From: Mobilicoccus caccae
Lineage (GTDB): Bacteria > Actinomycetota > Actinomycetes > Actinomycetales > Dermatophilaceae
DNA length: 64,000 nucleotides
Direction: 5' to 3'
NCBI RefSeq assembly: GCF_030161635.1
Contig: NZ_BSUO01000001.1
Span: forward strand, 2,337,199-2,401,198
Below, one piece after another: positions 37,592 to 47,412 of the stretch; within the stretch, counting starts at the first letter, position 1, and each line of letters begins with the position of its first letter. The position numbers and the translations under genes were made by a program. The notes under the pieces were generated by a model. That model was not told the DNA's origin and did not search any database. It was given only the letters and a program-made list of their open reading frames with translations.

Positions 37592-38295
37592 TGTTGCAGG
37601 TCACCGGACTCACCACCAGCTACGGGCCGGTCAAGGCCCTCGACTCGGTCGACATCACCGCCGAGGACGGGCGGATCACCGCCGTGCTCGGGGCCAACGG
37701 CGCCGGCAAGTCGACCCTGCTGCGGAGCATCTCCGGGCTGGTCCGGCCCTCGGCGGGACAGGTGCTCCTCGACGGCAAGGATCTCGTCGGGCTGTCCGCG
37801 GAGAAGATGTCGGGACTCGGCCTCGGTCACGTCCCCGAGGGGCGCGGCGTCATCACCGAACTCACCATCGAGGAGAACCTGCGCCTCGGCAGCCTGGGCC
37901 GGCGCGCCGGCTCCGATCCCGTTCCGCTGGAACGCGCCTACGAACTCTTCCCCGTGCTGGGTGAGCGGCGCACGGCGCACGCCGAGGTGCTCTCCGGCGG
38001 CGAGCGACAGATGCTCGTCATCGGCCGCGCGCTGGTGGCCGCGCCCAAGGTGCTCCTGCTCGACGAACCCTCCCTGGGCCTCGCGCCGCGCATCGTCGCC
38101 CAGATCTTCGGCATCGTCCGCGATCTCGTCGAACGCGAGGGCCTGACCGTCGTCCTCGTCGAACAGAACGCCCGCAGCGCGCTGTCGATCGCCGACACCG
38201 GCGTCGTCCTCAACCTCGGACGCGTCATCACCACCCGCCCCGCCGCCGAACTCGCCGAAGACGAGGGGTTGCGTCATGCCTACCTCGGCTTCTGA
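37591..38295 (+). CDS. Branched-chain-type ABC transporter ATP-binding protein (LivF-like)
   Basis: The 234-residue ATPase shows Walker A GANGAGKST, the LivF marker HVPEGRGVITELTIEENL, signature LSGGERQML, and Walker B VLLLDEPSLGLAP. It pairs with LivG to power import. It starts at the last base of the preceding stop and is followed 48 bases later by the first permease gene. All motifs are canonical, unlike those of its partner. Confidence 0.9.
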   Translation: MLQVTGLTTSYGPVKALDSVDITAEDGRITAVLGANGAGKSTLLRSISGLVRPSAGQVLLDGKDLVGLSAEKMSGLGLGHVPEGRGVITELTIEENLRLGSLGRRAGSDPVPLERAYELFPVLGERRTAHAEVLSGGERQMLVIGRALVAAPKVLLLDEPSLGLAPRIVAQIFGIVRDLVEREGLTVVLVEQNARSALSIADTGVVLNLGRVITTRPAAELAEDEGLRHAYLGF

Positions 38296-38343
38296 GGCGC
38301 CCGTCCCCCACCGCACCGCACCGTCGGAGATACGGAGATTCCC

Positions 38344-39222
38344 GTGCAGCAACTGCTGACGACGCTCCTGAGCGGGCTCACCCTCGGCATGGTCTACGCG
38401 GCCTTCGCCCTCGCTCTGGTGATGATCTGGCGATCCACCCGCGTCGTGAACTTCGCCCAGGCGCCGATGGCCATGGTGACCACGTACGTGGCGCTCACCC
38501 TCATCAACAACGGCGTGTCCTACTGGGTCGCGTTCGTGGCCGCCCTGCTCAGCGGGTTCGTGCTGGGCGCCGTCGTCGAACGGTTCATCGTGCGCTGGGT
38601 CGAGGGCAAGTCCGAGGTCAACGCCGTCATCCTCACCCTGGGCCTGTTCATCGTGCTGCACGCGCTGGCCGCCCTCGTGTTCGGCTCCAGCTTCCAGTCG
38701 TTCCCGGCACCGTTCGGGTTGCAGGGATTCCGCGTGGGTGACACGACGATCGCCCTCACCGGGTTCGGGGTCTTCCAGATCGTCGCGGTCGTGATCGTCA
38801 TGCTCGCCCTGCTGGCCCTGTTCATCAAGACCGACATCGGCCTGCGCATGCGGGCGGCCGCGCTCAACCCGGAGGTCGCGCGCCTGCTCGGAGTGCGGGT
38901 CGGCGGCATGCTCACGCTCGGCTGGGCGTTGGCCGCGGTCGTCGGGTCGCTGTCCGGCCTCCTCATCGCCGGCGGCAGCCTGGTGCACCCCTCCTACATG
39001 GACTCCGTCGTCGTGTACGGGTTCGTCGCCGCGGTGCTCGGCGGGCTGGACAGCCCCCACGGGGCCGTGGTCAGCGGGGTCTCGCTCGGCATCGTCCTGC
39101 AGGTCGTCAACGGCTACGTCAGCCCCGCGCTCATGCCGATGGCCGGGCTGCTCATCCTCGTCCTGGTCCTGCTGGTCAGACCGGGCGGATTGTTCTCGCG
39201 GACCGCCACGAGGAAGGTCTGA
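38344..39222 (+). CDS. Branched-chain-type ABC permease (LivH-like)
   Basis: The 292-residue permease has about eight hydrophobic spans. LivH features include LTLGMVYAAFALALVMIWRS, VNFAQAPMAMVTTYVALTL and a cytoplasmic EAA-like loop (NPEVARLLGVRVGGMLTLGW). The start is a GTG with GGAG nearby. It forms the membrane channel with the next gene product. Confidence 0.9.
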   Translation: MQQLLTTLLSGLTLGMVYAAFALALVMIWRSTRVVNFAQAPMAMVTTYVALTLINNGVSYWVAFVAALLSGFVLGAVVERFIVRWVEGKSEVNAVILTLGLFIVLHALAALVFGSSFQSFPAPFGLQGFRVGDTTIALTGFGVFQIVAVVIVMLALLALFIKTDIGLRMRAAALNPEVARLLGVRVGGMLTLGWALAAVVGSLSGLLIAGGSLVHPSYMDSVVVYGFVAAVLGGLDSPHGAVVSGVSLGIVLQVVNGYVSPALMPMAGLLILVLVLLVRPGGLFSRTATRKV

Positions 39223-39223
39223 C

Positions 39224-40459
39224 ATGGGTGCCACCGGATCCCGCACCGCCTCAGCGGAATCGACCGCCTCGACGCCGGCGCGCAGCGCCCGCCGCAACCC
39301 GCTGCGCCGCCTCGCCGACGGCCCGCCGATGCTGCGTCACGCCCTGGTCGGGCTGGTCGTGCTCCTCGTCGTCATCGCCCTCATCGCGGCGAGCGCCCCG
39401 TTCGTGCAGGGCCAGCTGGCCTCGCTGGCCTACATGTCCGTGGCCGCCGCGGGACTGACGGTCCTCACCGGCCTCAGCGGTCAGCTCTCCCTCGGGCACG
39501 GCGCGTTCATGGCCATCGGCGCCTACACCGCCGCCCTGCTCCTGCCGAGCAGCACCCAGCAGTCGCCGATCATCGTCGTGCTGGGCGCGGCGACGCTCGT
39601 GGCCCTGGTCGTCGGCATCGTCGTCGGTCTGGCCGCGGCCCGCCTGCACGGCCCCTACCTCGCGGGCGCCACGCTCGCCCTGGCCGTCGCGGTGCCGGGG
39701 CTCGCGATCTACTTCGCCGACGTGTTCGGCGGAGAGCAGGGCCTGAACGTCTCGGCCCCGCGCATCCCCCGCTGGTTCGACGACGCCCTGTTCTTCGTCA
39801 CCGGCCGCGAGCTCACCAACATGGGCTTCCTGGCCAACCTGGCGTGGATCGTGCTGGTGATCGTGCTGGTGCTGCTGGCCAACCTGGCCAGCGGACGTAC
39901 CGGGCGGCAGTGGCGCGCGGTCCGCGACGACGAGGTCGCGGCCTCCCTGGCCGGGATCGACCTCGGCCGCTCCCGGGTGCTCGCCTTCGTCGTCAGCGCG
40001 GCGGCGGCCAGCCTGGCCGGGGCGCTGCTGGCCATGGCCACCCGCATCGTCGCGCCGGCCGGGTTCACCCTCACCCTCTCGCTCGGACTGCTCGCCGCCA
40101 TCGTGCTGGGCGGTCTCGGCACCCTCTCGGGCGCCGTGATCGGCTCGGCCATCATCGTGCTGCTACCGCAGCTGGCCACCAGCGTCGGCTCCGACATGGG
40201 GCTCAGCGACCTCCAGGCCGCCGAGCTCGCACCGCTGGCCTACGGACTGACGACGATGCTCGTCATCCTCCTGGCACCACAGGGCCTCGTCGGCACCGTG
40301 CGCACCGCATGGTTGCGCAGGCGCGGCGCCGCGGCCGCCGCCCCCTCCACACCCACGGAGCGGGAGAACACCCACCGGACGGACGACACCCCCGACCGCG
40401 CCGCGAACGACCACGGACGAACACATGACGAACGCATGATCAACAAGGAGACGACGTGA
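39224..40459 (+). CDS. Branched-chain-type ABC permease (LivM-like)
   Basis: The 411-residue permease has a cytoplasmic Ser/Arg-rich N terminus, about nine membrane spans (AAGLTVLTGLSGQLSLGHGA is the typical LivM segment), the coupling loop AVRDDEVAASLAGIDLGRSR, and a long hydrophilic tail rich in Thr, Asp and Arg after residue 360. It begins one base after the LivH stop, and its end reaches the start of the binding-protein gene. Confidence 0.9.
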   Translation: MGATGSRTASAESTASTPARSARRNPLRRLADGPPMLRHALVGLVVLLVVIALIAASAPFVQGQLASLAYMSVAAAGLTVLTGLSGQLSLGHGAFMAIGAYTAALLLPSSTQQSPIIVVLGAATLVALVVGIVVGLAAARLHGPYLAGATLALAVAVPGLAIYFADVFGGEQGLNVSAPRIPRWFDDALFFVTGRELTNMGFLANLAWIVLVIVLVLLANLASGRTGRQWRAVRDDEVAASLAGIDLGRSRVLAFVVSAAAASLAGALLAMATRIVAPAGFTLTLSLGLLAAIVLGGLGTLSGAVIGSAIIVLLPQLATSVGSDMGLSDLQAAELAPLAYGLTTMLVILLAPQGLVGTVRTAWLRRRGAAAAAPSTPTERENTHRTDDTPDRAANDHGRTHDERMINKETT

Positions 40460-41795
40460 TGACACGGTGGTCAAAGGTGACCGCACGCATCGTGGCCTCT
40501 GCGGCAGCCCTGGTGCTGCTCGCCGGCTGTGGAGCAGGCGGACGCCCGGACGACGGAGCGGCCCAGGCCGACAACGATCCGAACGCGAAGGTGGGATTGA
40601 CCGACACGAGCATCAAGCTCGGCGGCCACTACCCGCTCACAGGGGTCGCAGCCCCGGGTTACAGCGAGATCCCGGACGGGATCAACGCCTACTTCGACTA
40701 CGTCAACGCCGCCGGGGGATCCACGGTCGCAAGCTCGAGTTCATCGTCAAGGACGACGTGTACAACCCGACGAACACGAGCAACGTCGTGCGTGAACTCG
40801 TCACGCGGGAGCAGGTGTTCGCCCTCTTCGGTGGCCTGGGCACCCCGACGCACAACGCCGTCGTGGACTACCTCAACGAGGAGAAGGTGCCCGACCTCAT
40901 GGTCTCCTCGGGATCCCAGGCCTGGGGCACCGAGCCGAAGAAGCGACCCATGACGTTCGGCTGGCAGCCGGACTACGTCATCGAGGCCAAGGTCATCGGG
41001 TCCTGGATCAAGGAGAACAAGCCCGACGCCAAGGTGGCCGTGTTCGCCCAGGACGACGACCTCGGCGCAGACGGCGAGCAGGGTCTGCGTCAGCAGCTCG
41101 GTGACCAGGTGGTCGCGGTCGCGAAGTACACCCCCGGCAACACCGACGTCGCTCCGCAGATCGCGCAGTTGCAGGCGGCCAAGCCCGACATCGTCGTGGG
41201 TTTCAACGTGCCCTCCTACACGGCACTGTCCCAGCTCGTCTCCAAGCGGCTCAACTTCACCCCGCAGTGGATCTACACCAACGTGGGCGCCGACAAGACC
41301 CTCGTCGGTGGATTGCTCGAACGCTTCTCCGAGGGCAAGGTCAAGGCCGCCGGCGGCAGCGCCCTCGACGGCGTCATGACGACGCAGTACATCCCCAACC
41401 TCGAGAACTCCGACGACCCGTGGACCCAGCTGTGGCAGAAGGTGTGGAAGGAGCACGGCAACGGCAAGCCGCTGTCGAACTACAAGATCTACGGGATGTC
41501 CCAGGCGTACGCCCTGACGCAGGTGCTGCACGCCACCGGTCAGGACCTCACCCGCGCCGGAGTGGTCAAGACCCTCGAACAGCAGGGCGCCTCGCTCGAG
41601 GGACCCCAGCTCTCCCCGTTCCGGTACTCGGCCGACAGCCACCTCGGCATCGGCGGCGTGCGCATGATCGAACTCGGCCCCGACGGCTCGAAGCAGCTGA
41701 CCAAGGTGCGCGTCACCGACACCGCCGACGGCCCGGTCACCGACTCCGACGAGAAGCACGCCACGCCACCCGCGAGCGGGATCCCCGGGTCGTGA
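40459..41795 (+). CDS. Branched-chain-type ABC substrate-binding lipoprotein, one frameshift in this sequence
   Basis: A lipoprotein signal ends in LVLLAGCG, with the lipid-carrying Cys at residue 24. The mature part is a type I periplasmic-binding fold (IKLGGHYPLTGVAAPGYSEI, LFGGLGTPTHNAVVDYLNEE, GFNVPSYTALSQLVSKRLNF). After a G run at 40714-40718 the homology moves to another frame. One restored G gives 1338 nt, 445 residues. An alternative GTG start lies one codon earlier. It would capture the substrate outside the cell for the four preceding transporter proteins. Confidence 0.85.
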
Positions 41796-41803
41796 TCCTC
41801 GCT

Positions 41804-41831
41804 GCCGGGCCCGGTCACCACCGGGCCCGGC
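41804..41831 (+). terminator. Hairpin after the ABC importer genes
   Basis: gccgggcccggt (41804-41815) pairs perfectly with accgggcccggc (41820-41831) across cacc. It lies nine bases after the binding-protein stop and 48 bases before the acyl-CoA ligase start. It may reduce read-through or protect the mRNA of the abundant binding protein. Confidence 0.6.
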
Positions 41832-41879
41832 ACGCGCGCCACCTCCCAGTCGTGAACGCCCAGCAGAAGGGAACCACCC

Positions 41880-43412
41880 ATGCCCACACTCTCCGTCGCC
41901 AGCATCCTCTCGGAGTCGGCACGTCGTACCCCCGACAAGGTCGCCCTCGTGCAGGGCGACCTGCGCGTCACCTACGCCGAGGCGTGGCGCCAGGCCCGGG
42001 CGGTGGCCGCCGGGCTGATCGCCCGCGGGGTCCGCCCGAACGACCGCGTCGGCCTGCTCGCCCCCAACGTCACCGAGTTCGTCGCCGGCTACTACGGCAT
42101 CCTCGCCGCGGGCGGCACCGTCGTACCCGTCCCCACACTGCTCGGCCCCCGGGAGGCGGCCTACCTGCTCGAGAAGTCCGGCGCGAAGCACGTGCTGTTC
42201 CACGCGAGCTTCGAGACGATGGGGCAGGACGCCGCGGGACGGGTCGGTGCCGAGGCGATCGACATCGCCTCCCTGCTCGACACCGAACCGGTCGCCAACT
42301 TCGTCTCCCGTTCGCCCGAGGACATCGCGGTGATCTTCTTCACCAGCGGCACCACCGGCCACCCCAAGGGTGCGCTGCTCACCCACCTCAACATCACGAT
42401 GAACGTGCTCAACAACGCGTTCGACAGCAACCCCTTCCAGGCCGACGACGTCGTCATGGGGTGTCTGCCGCTGTTCCACGTGTTCGGGCAGAACGTCGGC
42501 ATGAACTCGACGCTGCGGGTGGGCGGCACGCTGATCCTGCAGCCGCGCTTCGACCCGGTCGAGTGCCTGCGCCTCATGCACGAGCACGGCGCGACCCTGA
42601 TGTTCGGTGTGCCGACGATGTTCGTGCTCCTGCTCAGCGCCCTCGACCACCCCGAGGCGCCCGAGCCGCCGGCGCTGCGGCAGTGCGTCTCCGGCGGAGC
42701 GTCGCTGCCGGTCGCCGTGCTCGAGGCGTTCGAGAAGCGCTTCGGCACGACCATCCACGAGGGGTACGGCCTCTCGGAGACCTCACCGACGATCACGGTC
42801 AACCAGTCCCGCCACGGCACCCGGCCCGGCACCGTCGGCCACCCCGTGTGGGGCGTCGAGGTCGAGATCGCCGACCCGGCCGTGGAGGATGAGGTCGTCT
42901 TCATGCCCACCGGTGAGCGCGGCGAGGTGGTCGCCCGCGGGCACGCCGTCTTCGCGGGCTACCTCGACGACCCCGAGGCCACGCGCCGCGCCGTCGTCGA
43001 CGGCTGGTTCCGGACCGGCGACATCGGCATCAAGGACTCCGACGGGTTCATCAGCATCGTCGACCGCAAGACCGACCTCATCATCCGCGGCGGATTCAAC
43101 ATCTACCCCCGCGAGGTCGAGGAGACCTTCAACCGGCACCCGGCGGTCGACATGGTCGCGGTCGTCGGCGTGCCCGACGACGTGCAGGGCGAGGAGGTGT
43201 GCGCCGTCGTCACGGTCCAGGCCGGTGCCGAGATCACCGTCGACGAGCTCATCGCCTACGGCCGCGAGAACCTCGCCAAGCACAAGTACCCGCGTCGGGT
43301 CGAGATCGTCCAGGCCCTCCCCATGGGGCCGAGCCTGAAGATCCTCAAGCGGGAGCTGCGCCGCACCTTGGCCCAGCCGGGTGTGCAGGATGCCACGACG
43401 GGGAACGAGTAG
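41880..43412 (+). CDS. Acyl-CoA synthetase (fatty-acid--CoA ligase family)
   Basis: This 510-residue AMP-forming ligase has P-loop FFTSGTTGHPKGALLTH, the A5 motif IHEGYGLSETSPTITVNQ, the A7 Asp region GWFRTGDIGIKDSDGF, and RKTDLIIRGGFNIYPREVEE, with the final Lys in GPSLKILKRELRR. It should activate the imported acid to its CoA thioester. AAGGGA before the ATG supports the start. It is followed by two acyl-CoA dehydrogenases in the same direction, 35 bases away. Confidence 0.9.
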   Translation: MPTLSVASILSESARRTPDKVALVQGDLRVTYAEAWRQARAVAAGLIARGVRPNDRVGLLAPNVTEFVAGYYGILAAGGTVVPVPTLLGPREAAYLLEKSGAKHVLFHASFETMGQDAAGRVGAEAIDIASLLDTEPVANFVSRSPEDIAVIFFTSGTTGHPKGALLTHLNITMNVLNNAFDSNPFQADDVVMGCLPLFHVFGQNVGMNSTLRVGGTLILQPRFDPVECLRLMHEHGATLMFGVPTMFVLLLSALDHPEAPEPPALRQCVSGGASLPVAVLEAFEKRFGTTIHEGYGLSETSPTITVNQSRHGTRPGTVGHPVWGVEVEIADPAVEDEVVFMPTGERGEVVARGHAVFAGYLDDPEATRRAVVDGWFRTGDIGIKDSDGFISIVDRKTDLIIRGGFNIYPREVEETFNRHPAVDMVAVVGVPDDVQGEEVCAVVTVQAGAEITVDELIAYGRENLAKHKYPRRVEIVQALPMGPSLKILKRELRRTLAQPGVQDATTGNE

Positions 43413-43447
43413 ATGATCCGCACGATCGAGCAGGAGGCAGGACCGCG

Positions 43448-44620
43448 ATGAAACTGCAATTGTCCGAGCAGGACGCCGCTTTCCGCGAGGAGATGCGCGA
43501 GTTCTTCACGACCCAGGTGCCGAGCGAGATCCGCGAATCGGTGGCCGAGGGACGCGAGTACACCAAGGACCAGATCGTGCGGTCCCAGCAGATCCTCAAC
43601 GCGGCCGGACTGGCCGTGCCGGCGTGGCCGGTCGAGTGGGGTGGCCGTGACTGGAGCCCGCTGCGCCGCCACATCTGGCTGGAGGAGATGCGGTTCGCGC
43701 ACGTGCCGATCCCGTTGTCGTTCAACACCTCGATGATCGGACCGGTCATCGCCACCTTCGGCTCCCAGGAGCTCAAGGAGCGGTTCCTGCCCGCCACGGC
43801 CAACCTCGACATCTGGTGGTCCCAGGGCTTCTCCGAGCCGGACGCCGGGTCCGACCTCGCCTCGCTGCGCACCACCGCGGTGCGCGAGGGCGACGAGTAC
43901 GTCGTCGAGGGGCAGAAGACGTGGACGACCCTCGGGCAGTACGGCGACTGGATCTTCACACTCGTGCGCACCGACCCGAACGCGCCCAAGCGCCAGATGG
44001 GCATCTCGCTGCTGCTCATCGACATGAGTTCGCCGGGCGTCACCGTGCGTCCCATCGAACTCATCGACGGCAGCGTCGAGGTCAACGAGGTCTGGTTCGA
44101 CCAGGTGCGGGTCCCCGCCGAGAACCTCGTCGGTGAGGAGGGCAAGGGCTGGACCTACGCCAAGTTCCTCCTCGGCAACGAGCGGGTCGGCGTGGCCCCG
44201 GTCGCCTCGATCAAGCGGTCGCTGGCCGAGGCCAAGAAGGTCGCCGCCACGGCGGGCCCCGGCGGTTCTTCGCTGCTGGAGAACCCGCTCGTGTCGACCC
44301 GGATCGCCGAGCTGGAGAACCAGCTGCTCGCCCTGGAACTCACGGCCCTGCGCGTCGTGGCCAACTCCGACGAGGGCAAGCCGCACCCGGCCTCATCGGT
44401 GCTCAAGCTCAACGGCACCGAGCTGCAGCAGGCCGTCACCGAACTGGTCGTCGACCTCGCCGGACCGGCCGCCCTGTCCCGCGGGGGTGGGACCGAACAC
44501 CTGCCCCACTGGGCGGCCCACGCCTCCCCGCGTTACCTCAACCTGCGCAAGGCGTCGATCTACGGCGGCTCGAACGAGATCCAGCGCACCATCATCGCCG
44601 GCACGATCCTGGGACTGTGA
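43448..44620 (+). CDS. Acyl-CoA dehydrogenase, first of a pair
   Basis: The 390-residue FAD protein has WSQGFSEPDAGSDLASLRTT, QKTWTTLGQYGDWIFTLVRT, and the end segment KASIYGGSNEIQRTIIAGTI. The YGGSNEIQ form is frequent in actinobacterial dehydrogenases that act on bulky or branched acyl-CoAs. AGGAGG lies upstream of the ATG at 43448. With the following gene (seven bases away) it probably forms a heteromeric alpha2-beta2 dehydrogenase, as in the FadE26-FadE27 and FadE28-FadE29 pairs of steroid degraders. The substrate is unknown. Confidence 0.85.
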   Translation: MKLQLSEQDAAFREEMREFFTTQVPSEIRESVAEGREYTKDQIVRSQQILNAAGLAVPAWPVEWGGRDWSPLRRHIWLEEMRFAHVPIPLSFNTSMIGPVIATFGSQELKERFLPATANLDIWWSQGFSEPDAGSDLASLRTTAVREGDEYVVEGQKTWTTLGQYGDWIFTLVRTDPNAPKRQMGISLLLIDMSSPGVTVRPIELIDGSVEVNEVWFDQVRVPAENLVGEEGKGWTYAKFLLGNERVGVAPVASIKRSLAEAKKVAATAGPGGSSLLENPLVSTRIAELENQLLALELTALRVVANSDEGKPHPASSVLKLNGTELQQAVTELVVDLAGPAALSRGGGTEHLPHWAAHASPRYLNLRKASIYGGSNEIQRTIIAGTILGL

Positions 44621-44627
44621 GGACAGC

Positions 44628-45776
44628 ATGGACTTCGAACTCGACTCCGAACAGCTCGCGCTGCGCGACGCCGTGCGCGACCTCCTCAAGGACGCCTACG
44701 GCTCGACCGAGGCCCGCCGCGCGATCCAGGCCGACGACCCCGGATTCGGTGAGAAGACGTGGACGCAACTCGCCGAGATGGGCGTCCTCGGTCTGCCCTT
44801 CGGCGAGGACGTCGGCGGGATGGAGGCCGGCCCGGTCGAGGTGGGCCTGGTCGCCGAGGAACTCGGTCGGGTCATCGCACCCGAACCGTTCGTCGAGGCG
44901 GTGGTGCTCGCGGGCGGGTTGATCGACGCGGTCGGCACCGCCGAGCAGCGCGCAGAGTTGCTGTCGGGCCTGTGCGACGGCTCGTCGCTGCTCGCGTTCG
45001 CCCACGCGGAGCCGCGGTCGAGGTGGTCGGCATCGGCCACCGAGGTGCGCGCCGAACGCGACGGGGACGGTTGGCGACTCACCGGCCTCAAGACGCCCGT
45101 GGTCGCGGGCGGCCGCGCGGACGTCCTCGTCGTCAGCGCCGCGACCGACGCCGGCACCGAGCTGTTCGTCGTCGACGGGCAGGCGACCTCGCGGGAGTCG
45201 TTCGTCACGACCGACGGCGGTCGCGCCGCGGCGATCACGTTCGACGGCACCTCCGCCCGCGTCCTCGGCGAGGCCGGGATCGACCGCACCGACGCCATCG
45301 AGGCCGCGATGGCCCGGGCGCGGATCGCGTTCGCCCGTGAGGCGGTCGGCGCCATGGCCCGTGCCCTGGAGATCACCGTGGAGTACCTCAAGACCCGCAA
45401 GCAGTTCGGGGTGACCCTCAGCACCTTCCAGGCGCTGAAGTTCCGCGCGGCGGACATGTACGTCCAGCTCGAACTCGCGCGGAGCATGGCGCTGTGGGGC
45501 ACGCTCGTCCTCGACGCGGGAGGCGACTCGCTCGACGCATCCACGCGGGTATCGGCGCAGGTCGCCACAGGCGCGCGGCACATCGGCCAGGAGGCTGTGC
45601 AGTTGCACGGTGGGATCGCGATGACGGCCGAGTACTCGGCCGGTCACTACCTCGCGCGTCTCCTCGTGCTCGGCCACTCCCTCGGCGACCGCACCCACCA
45701 CCTGGGGCGCCTCGCGGACACGATCGAGGGTCACCGCTGGGTCGACCCGCTCTCCTACGCCTCGGCGCAGAGCTGA
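44628..45776 (+). CDS. Acyl-CoA dehydrogenase, second of a pair
   Basis: The 382-residue protein shares the fold but is more diverged. The central FAD-binding strand reads LTGLKTPVVAGGRADVLVVS instead of the standard GxKxWITN. Arg/Gln contacts (YLKTRKQFGVTLSTFQALKF) and QEAVQLHGGIAMTAEYSAGH are present. Such subunits usually complete the FAD sites of a partner dehydrogenase rather than act alone. GAGGAC lies before the ATG. It ends the operon 17 bases before a strong hairpin. Confidence 0.85.
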   Translation: MDFELDSEQLALRDAVRDLLKDAYGSTEARRAIQADDPGFGEKTWTQLAEMGVLGLPFGEDVGGMEAGPVEVGLVAEELGRVIAPEPFVEAVVLAGGLIDAVGTAEQRAELLSGLCDGSSLLAFAHAEPRSRWSASATEVRAERDGDGWRLTGLKTPVVAGGRADVLVVSAATDAGTELFVVDGQATSRESFVTTDGGRAAAITFDGTSARVLGEAGIDRTDAIEAAMARARIAFAREAVGAMARALEITVEYLKTRKQFGVTLSTFQALKFRAADMYVQLELARSMALWGTLVLDAGGDSLDASTRVSAQVATGARHIGQEAVQLHGGIAMTAEYSAGHYLARLLVLGHSLGDRTHHLGRLADTIEGHRWVDPLSYASAQS

Positions 45777-45793
45777 CGCAGCACGAGCGCGAC

Positions 45794-45827
45794 GCAGGGG
45801 CGGTGCACCGGTGTGCACCGCCCCTGC
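45794..45827. terminator. Bidirectional hairpin terminator
   Basis: A perfect 15-bp stem (45794-45808 with 45813-45827) closes a cggt loop between the convergent ends of the dehydrogenase operon and the cyanase gene. The cyanase stop is only five bases away. Confidence 0.75.
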
Positions 45828-45831
45828 CGCG

Positions 45832-46281
45832 TCACCAGCGGTAGTCGAGGAACTTGCCGTCGAACGTCACCACGACGCGGTCGCCGTCGGGGTCCTCGCG
45901 ACGGGCGACGTCGACCTTGAAGTTGATGGCGCTCATGATGCCGTCGCCGAACTCCTCGTGGATGAGTTCCTTGATCGCCGGACCGTAGACGGCGAGCGCC
46001 TCGGAGAAGCGGTAGATCGTCGGGTCGGACAGGGATTCCTCCAGCCCGGCGCGGGTCGGCTGCGCCTGCAACGCCTCCACCACGGCGGCGTCGAGTCCGA
46101 GCATCTGGCCGACCTGGGCCGCCTCGGCCTGCGGCACGGGGTGCTGACCGAGCAGCGCTGCCACGGTCCAGGGCGCGGGTCGGTCGATGGCCTCGGCGAT
46201 CTCCGCCCACGACGTGCCGGCGCGCACCCGCGCCACCTTGACGATCTCCGCCGCTTCGGACTTGCTGACGAACGGTTCCAT
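45832..46281 (-). CDS. cynS: Cyanate hydratase (cyanase)
   Basis: The 149-residue protein has the N-terminal helical domain of CynS and the conserved C-terminal half DPTIYRFSEALAVYGPAIKE, IHEEFGDGIMSAINFKVD and VTFDGKFLDYRW. Catalytic residues corresponding to E. coli R96, E99 and S122 are R91, E94 and S117. It converts cyanate and bicarbonate to carbon dioxide and carbamate, which yields ammonia. The ATG at 46281 is preferred to the GTG at 46293 because GGAGG lies five bases before it. No cynT or cynX neighbour is seen. Confidence 0.92.
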   Translation of the reverse strand: MEPFVSKSEAAEIVKVARVRAGTSWAEIAEAIDRPAPWTVAALLGQHPVPQAEAAQVGQMLGLDAAVVEALQAQPTRAGLEESLSDPTIYRFSEALAVYGPAIKELIHEEFGDGIMSAINFKVDVARREDPDGDRVVVTFDGKFLDYRW

Positions 46282-46320
46282 GAGGACCTCCACTTGGGGG
46301 ATGACGACCGGCCCATCACA

Positions 46321-47382
46321 TCAGGTCGACGCGCGGCTCCTCTCGCGCGGTCCCGCACGCAGCCCACGCGCGGGGGCGGCGGGTCGAGCGGTCCCACCGG
46401 CGAGGAGGTCGTACCCCTTCACCCAGAGCCACTCCACGGGGCCGCGCGAGAAGCGCCGCAGCCACAGGTGCGCCGCGGTGAGGACCACGGTGGACACGAG
46501 GACGAACCCCGCGAGCGTCACCGGCAGCCGCCAGATCGAGGGCACCGAGCCGAGATCCAGACCCCAGCCATAGAACAGGGACGTGGCGAGGATGTTCTGC
46601 AGGACATACCCGCTGAGGGCCACCCGGCCGAGTTCGGCGCAGCGTCGCCCCGCCCACCCCGGCCGCCCGCGCCCGGCGACCTCGGCGATGAGCGCGAGCA
46701 GGCCGAGGGCGACGATCGGGGCCGTGCCGTAGCGGACGAGGAACAGCCAGTTCTGGTTCGACACCCCGAGGGTCAGATCGACGACGAACGCCACCGCCCC
46801 GACCGCGATGAGCCGGCGCCGCAGCACCGCACCGGCGTCGACGAACAGGCCCGCCCGGTACAACCGCGAACCGAGGATGAACATGGCGACGCCGAGGAAC
46901 AGCAGGAACACCGGCTCGAACCGGAAGATCGCGGCGTTGTCGAGGCGCAGCAGCACCAGGTCCCACCACGACCCCTCGCGGTAGGGGTTGGGCTCGGGCA
47001 CCCCACCCAAGGAGCCGGCCCGCCCCGACCACAGCCCCAGGGTGAAGACCGCGACGAGAAGGGCGTGCACCGACGCTGCCACCCCGATCCAGATGCGTTG
47101 GGCACGAGGCGAGCCGGTGATGACGTAGGCGACGATCGCCCCGGTGACCGCGTACCCCATGAGCACGTCGAACTCGACGACGAGCAGGTAATGCAGCAGA
47201 CGGTCGAGGAGGAGGAGCGCCGCCCGCCACAGGTAGGGCCCGGGCCAGCGGCGGCCGGCGCGCTGCGCCGAGTCTGCCTGGATGGCCAGACCGATCCCGA
47301 ACATCAGCGTGAGCAGACCGAGGAACTTGCCCTGCGCGATCTGCTGGAGCACCTGCTCGGTCCAGGACTGCCACGCCGGCAC
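46321..47382 (-). pseudogene. DUF418 membrane protein gene truncated at its 5' end by an IS256-type element
   Basis: The remaining 353 codons encode about eight membrane spans with DUF418 (YeiB-like) features: KFLGLLTLMFGIGLAIQAD, LGRVALSGYVLQNILATSLF and RRFSRGPVEWLWVKGYDLL. The usual first span (lDxLRGFALLGIL type) and the following 50 or so residues are missing. The reading frame meets the inverted repeat of the IS element at exactly 47382/47383. The lost 5' part is not found on the other side of the element, so a deletion accompanied or followed the insertion. Confidence 0.8.
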
Positions 47383-47412
47383 GGGGACTGTCCGCCAAAC
47401 GGTGTTTCTGGC
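47383..47412 (+). repeat. IS256 left inverted repeat
   Basis: The left terminus begins ggggactgtccgcc and continues aacggtgtttctggc. It is the near reverse complement of 50098-50127 and abuts the truncated DUF418 gene. Confidence 0.85.

Noticed and set aside
43199..43447. Upstream extension of the first paired acyl-CoA dehydrogenase frame
   Set aside because: It overlaps the 3' end of the acyl-CoA ligase in another frame and lacks family similarity. AGGAGG and the normal length place the start at 43448.
36746..45776. A leucine/isoleucine/valine importer with named substrate
   Set aside because: The Liv-type family is clear, but the operon context (acyl-CoA ligase and dehydrogenases, PucR) argues for a carboxylic acid. 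Specificity cannot be read from the sequence.
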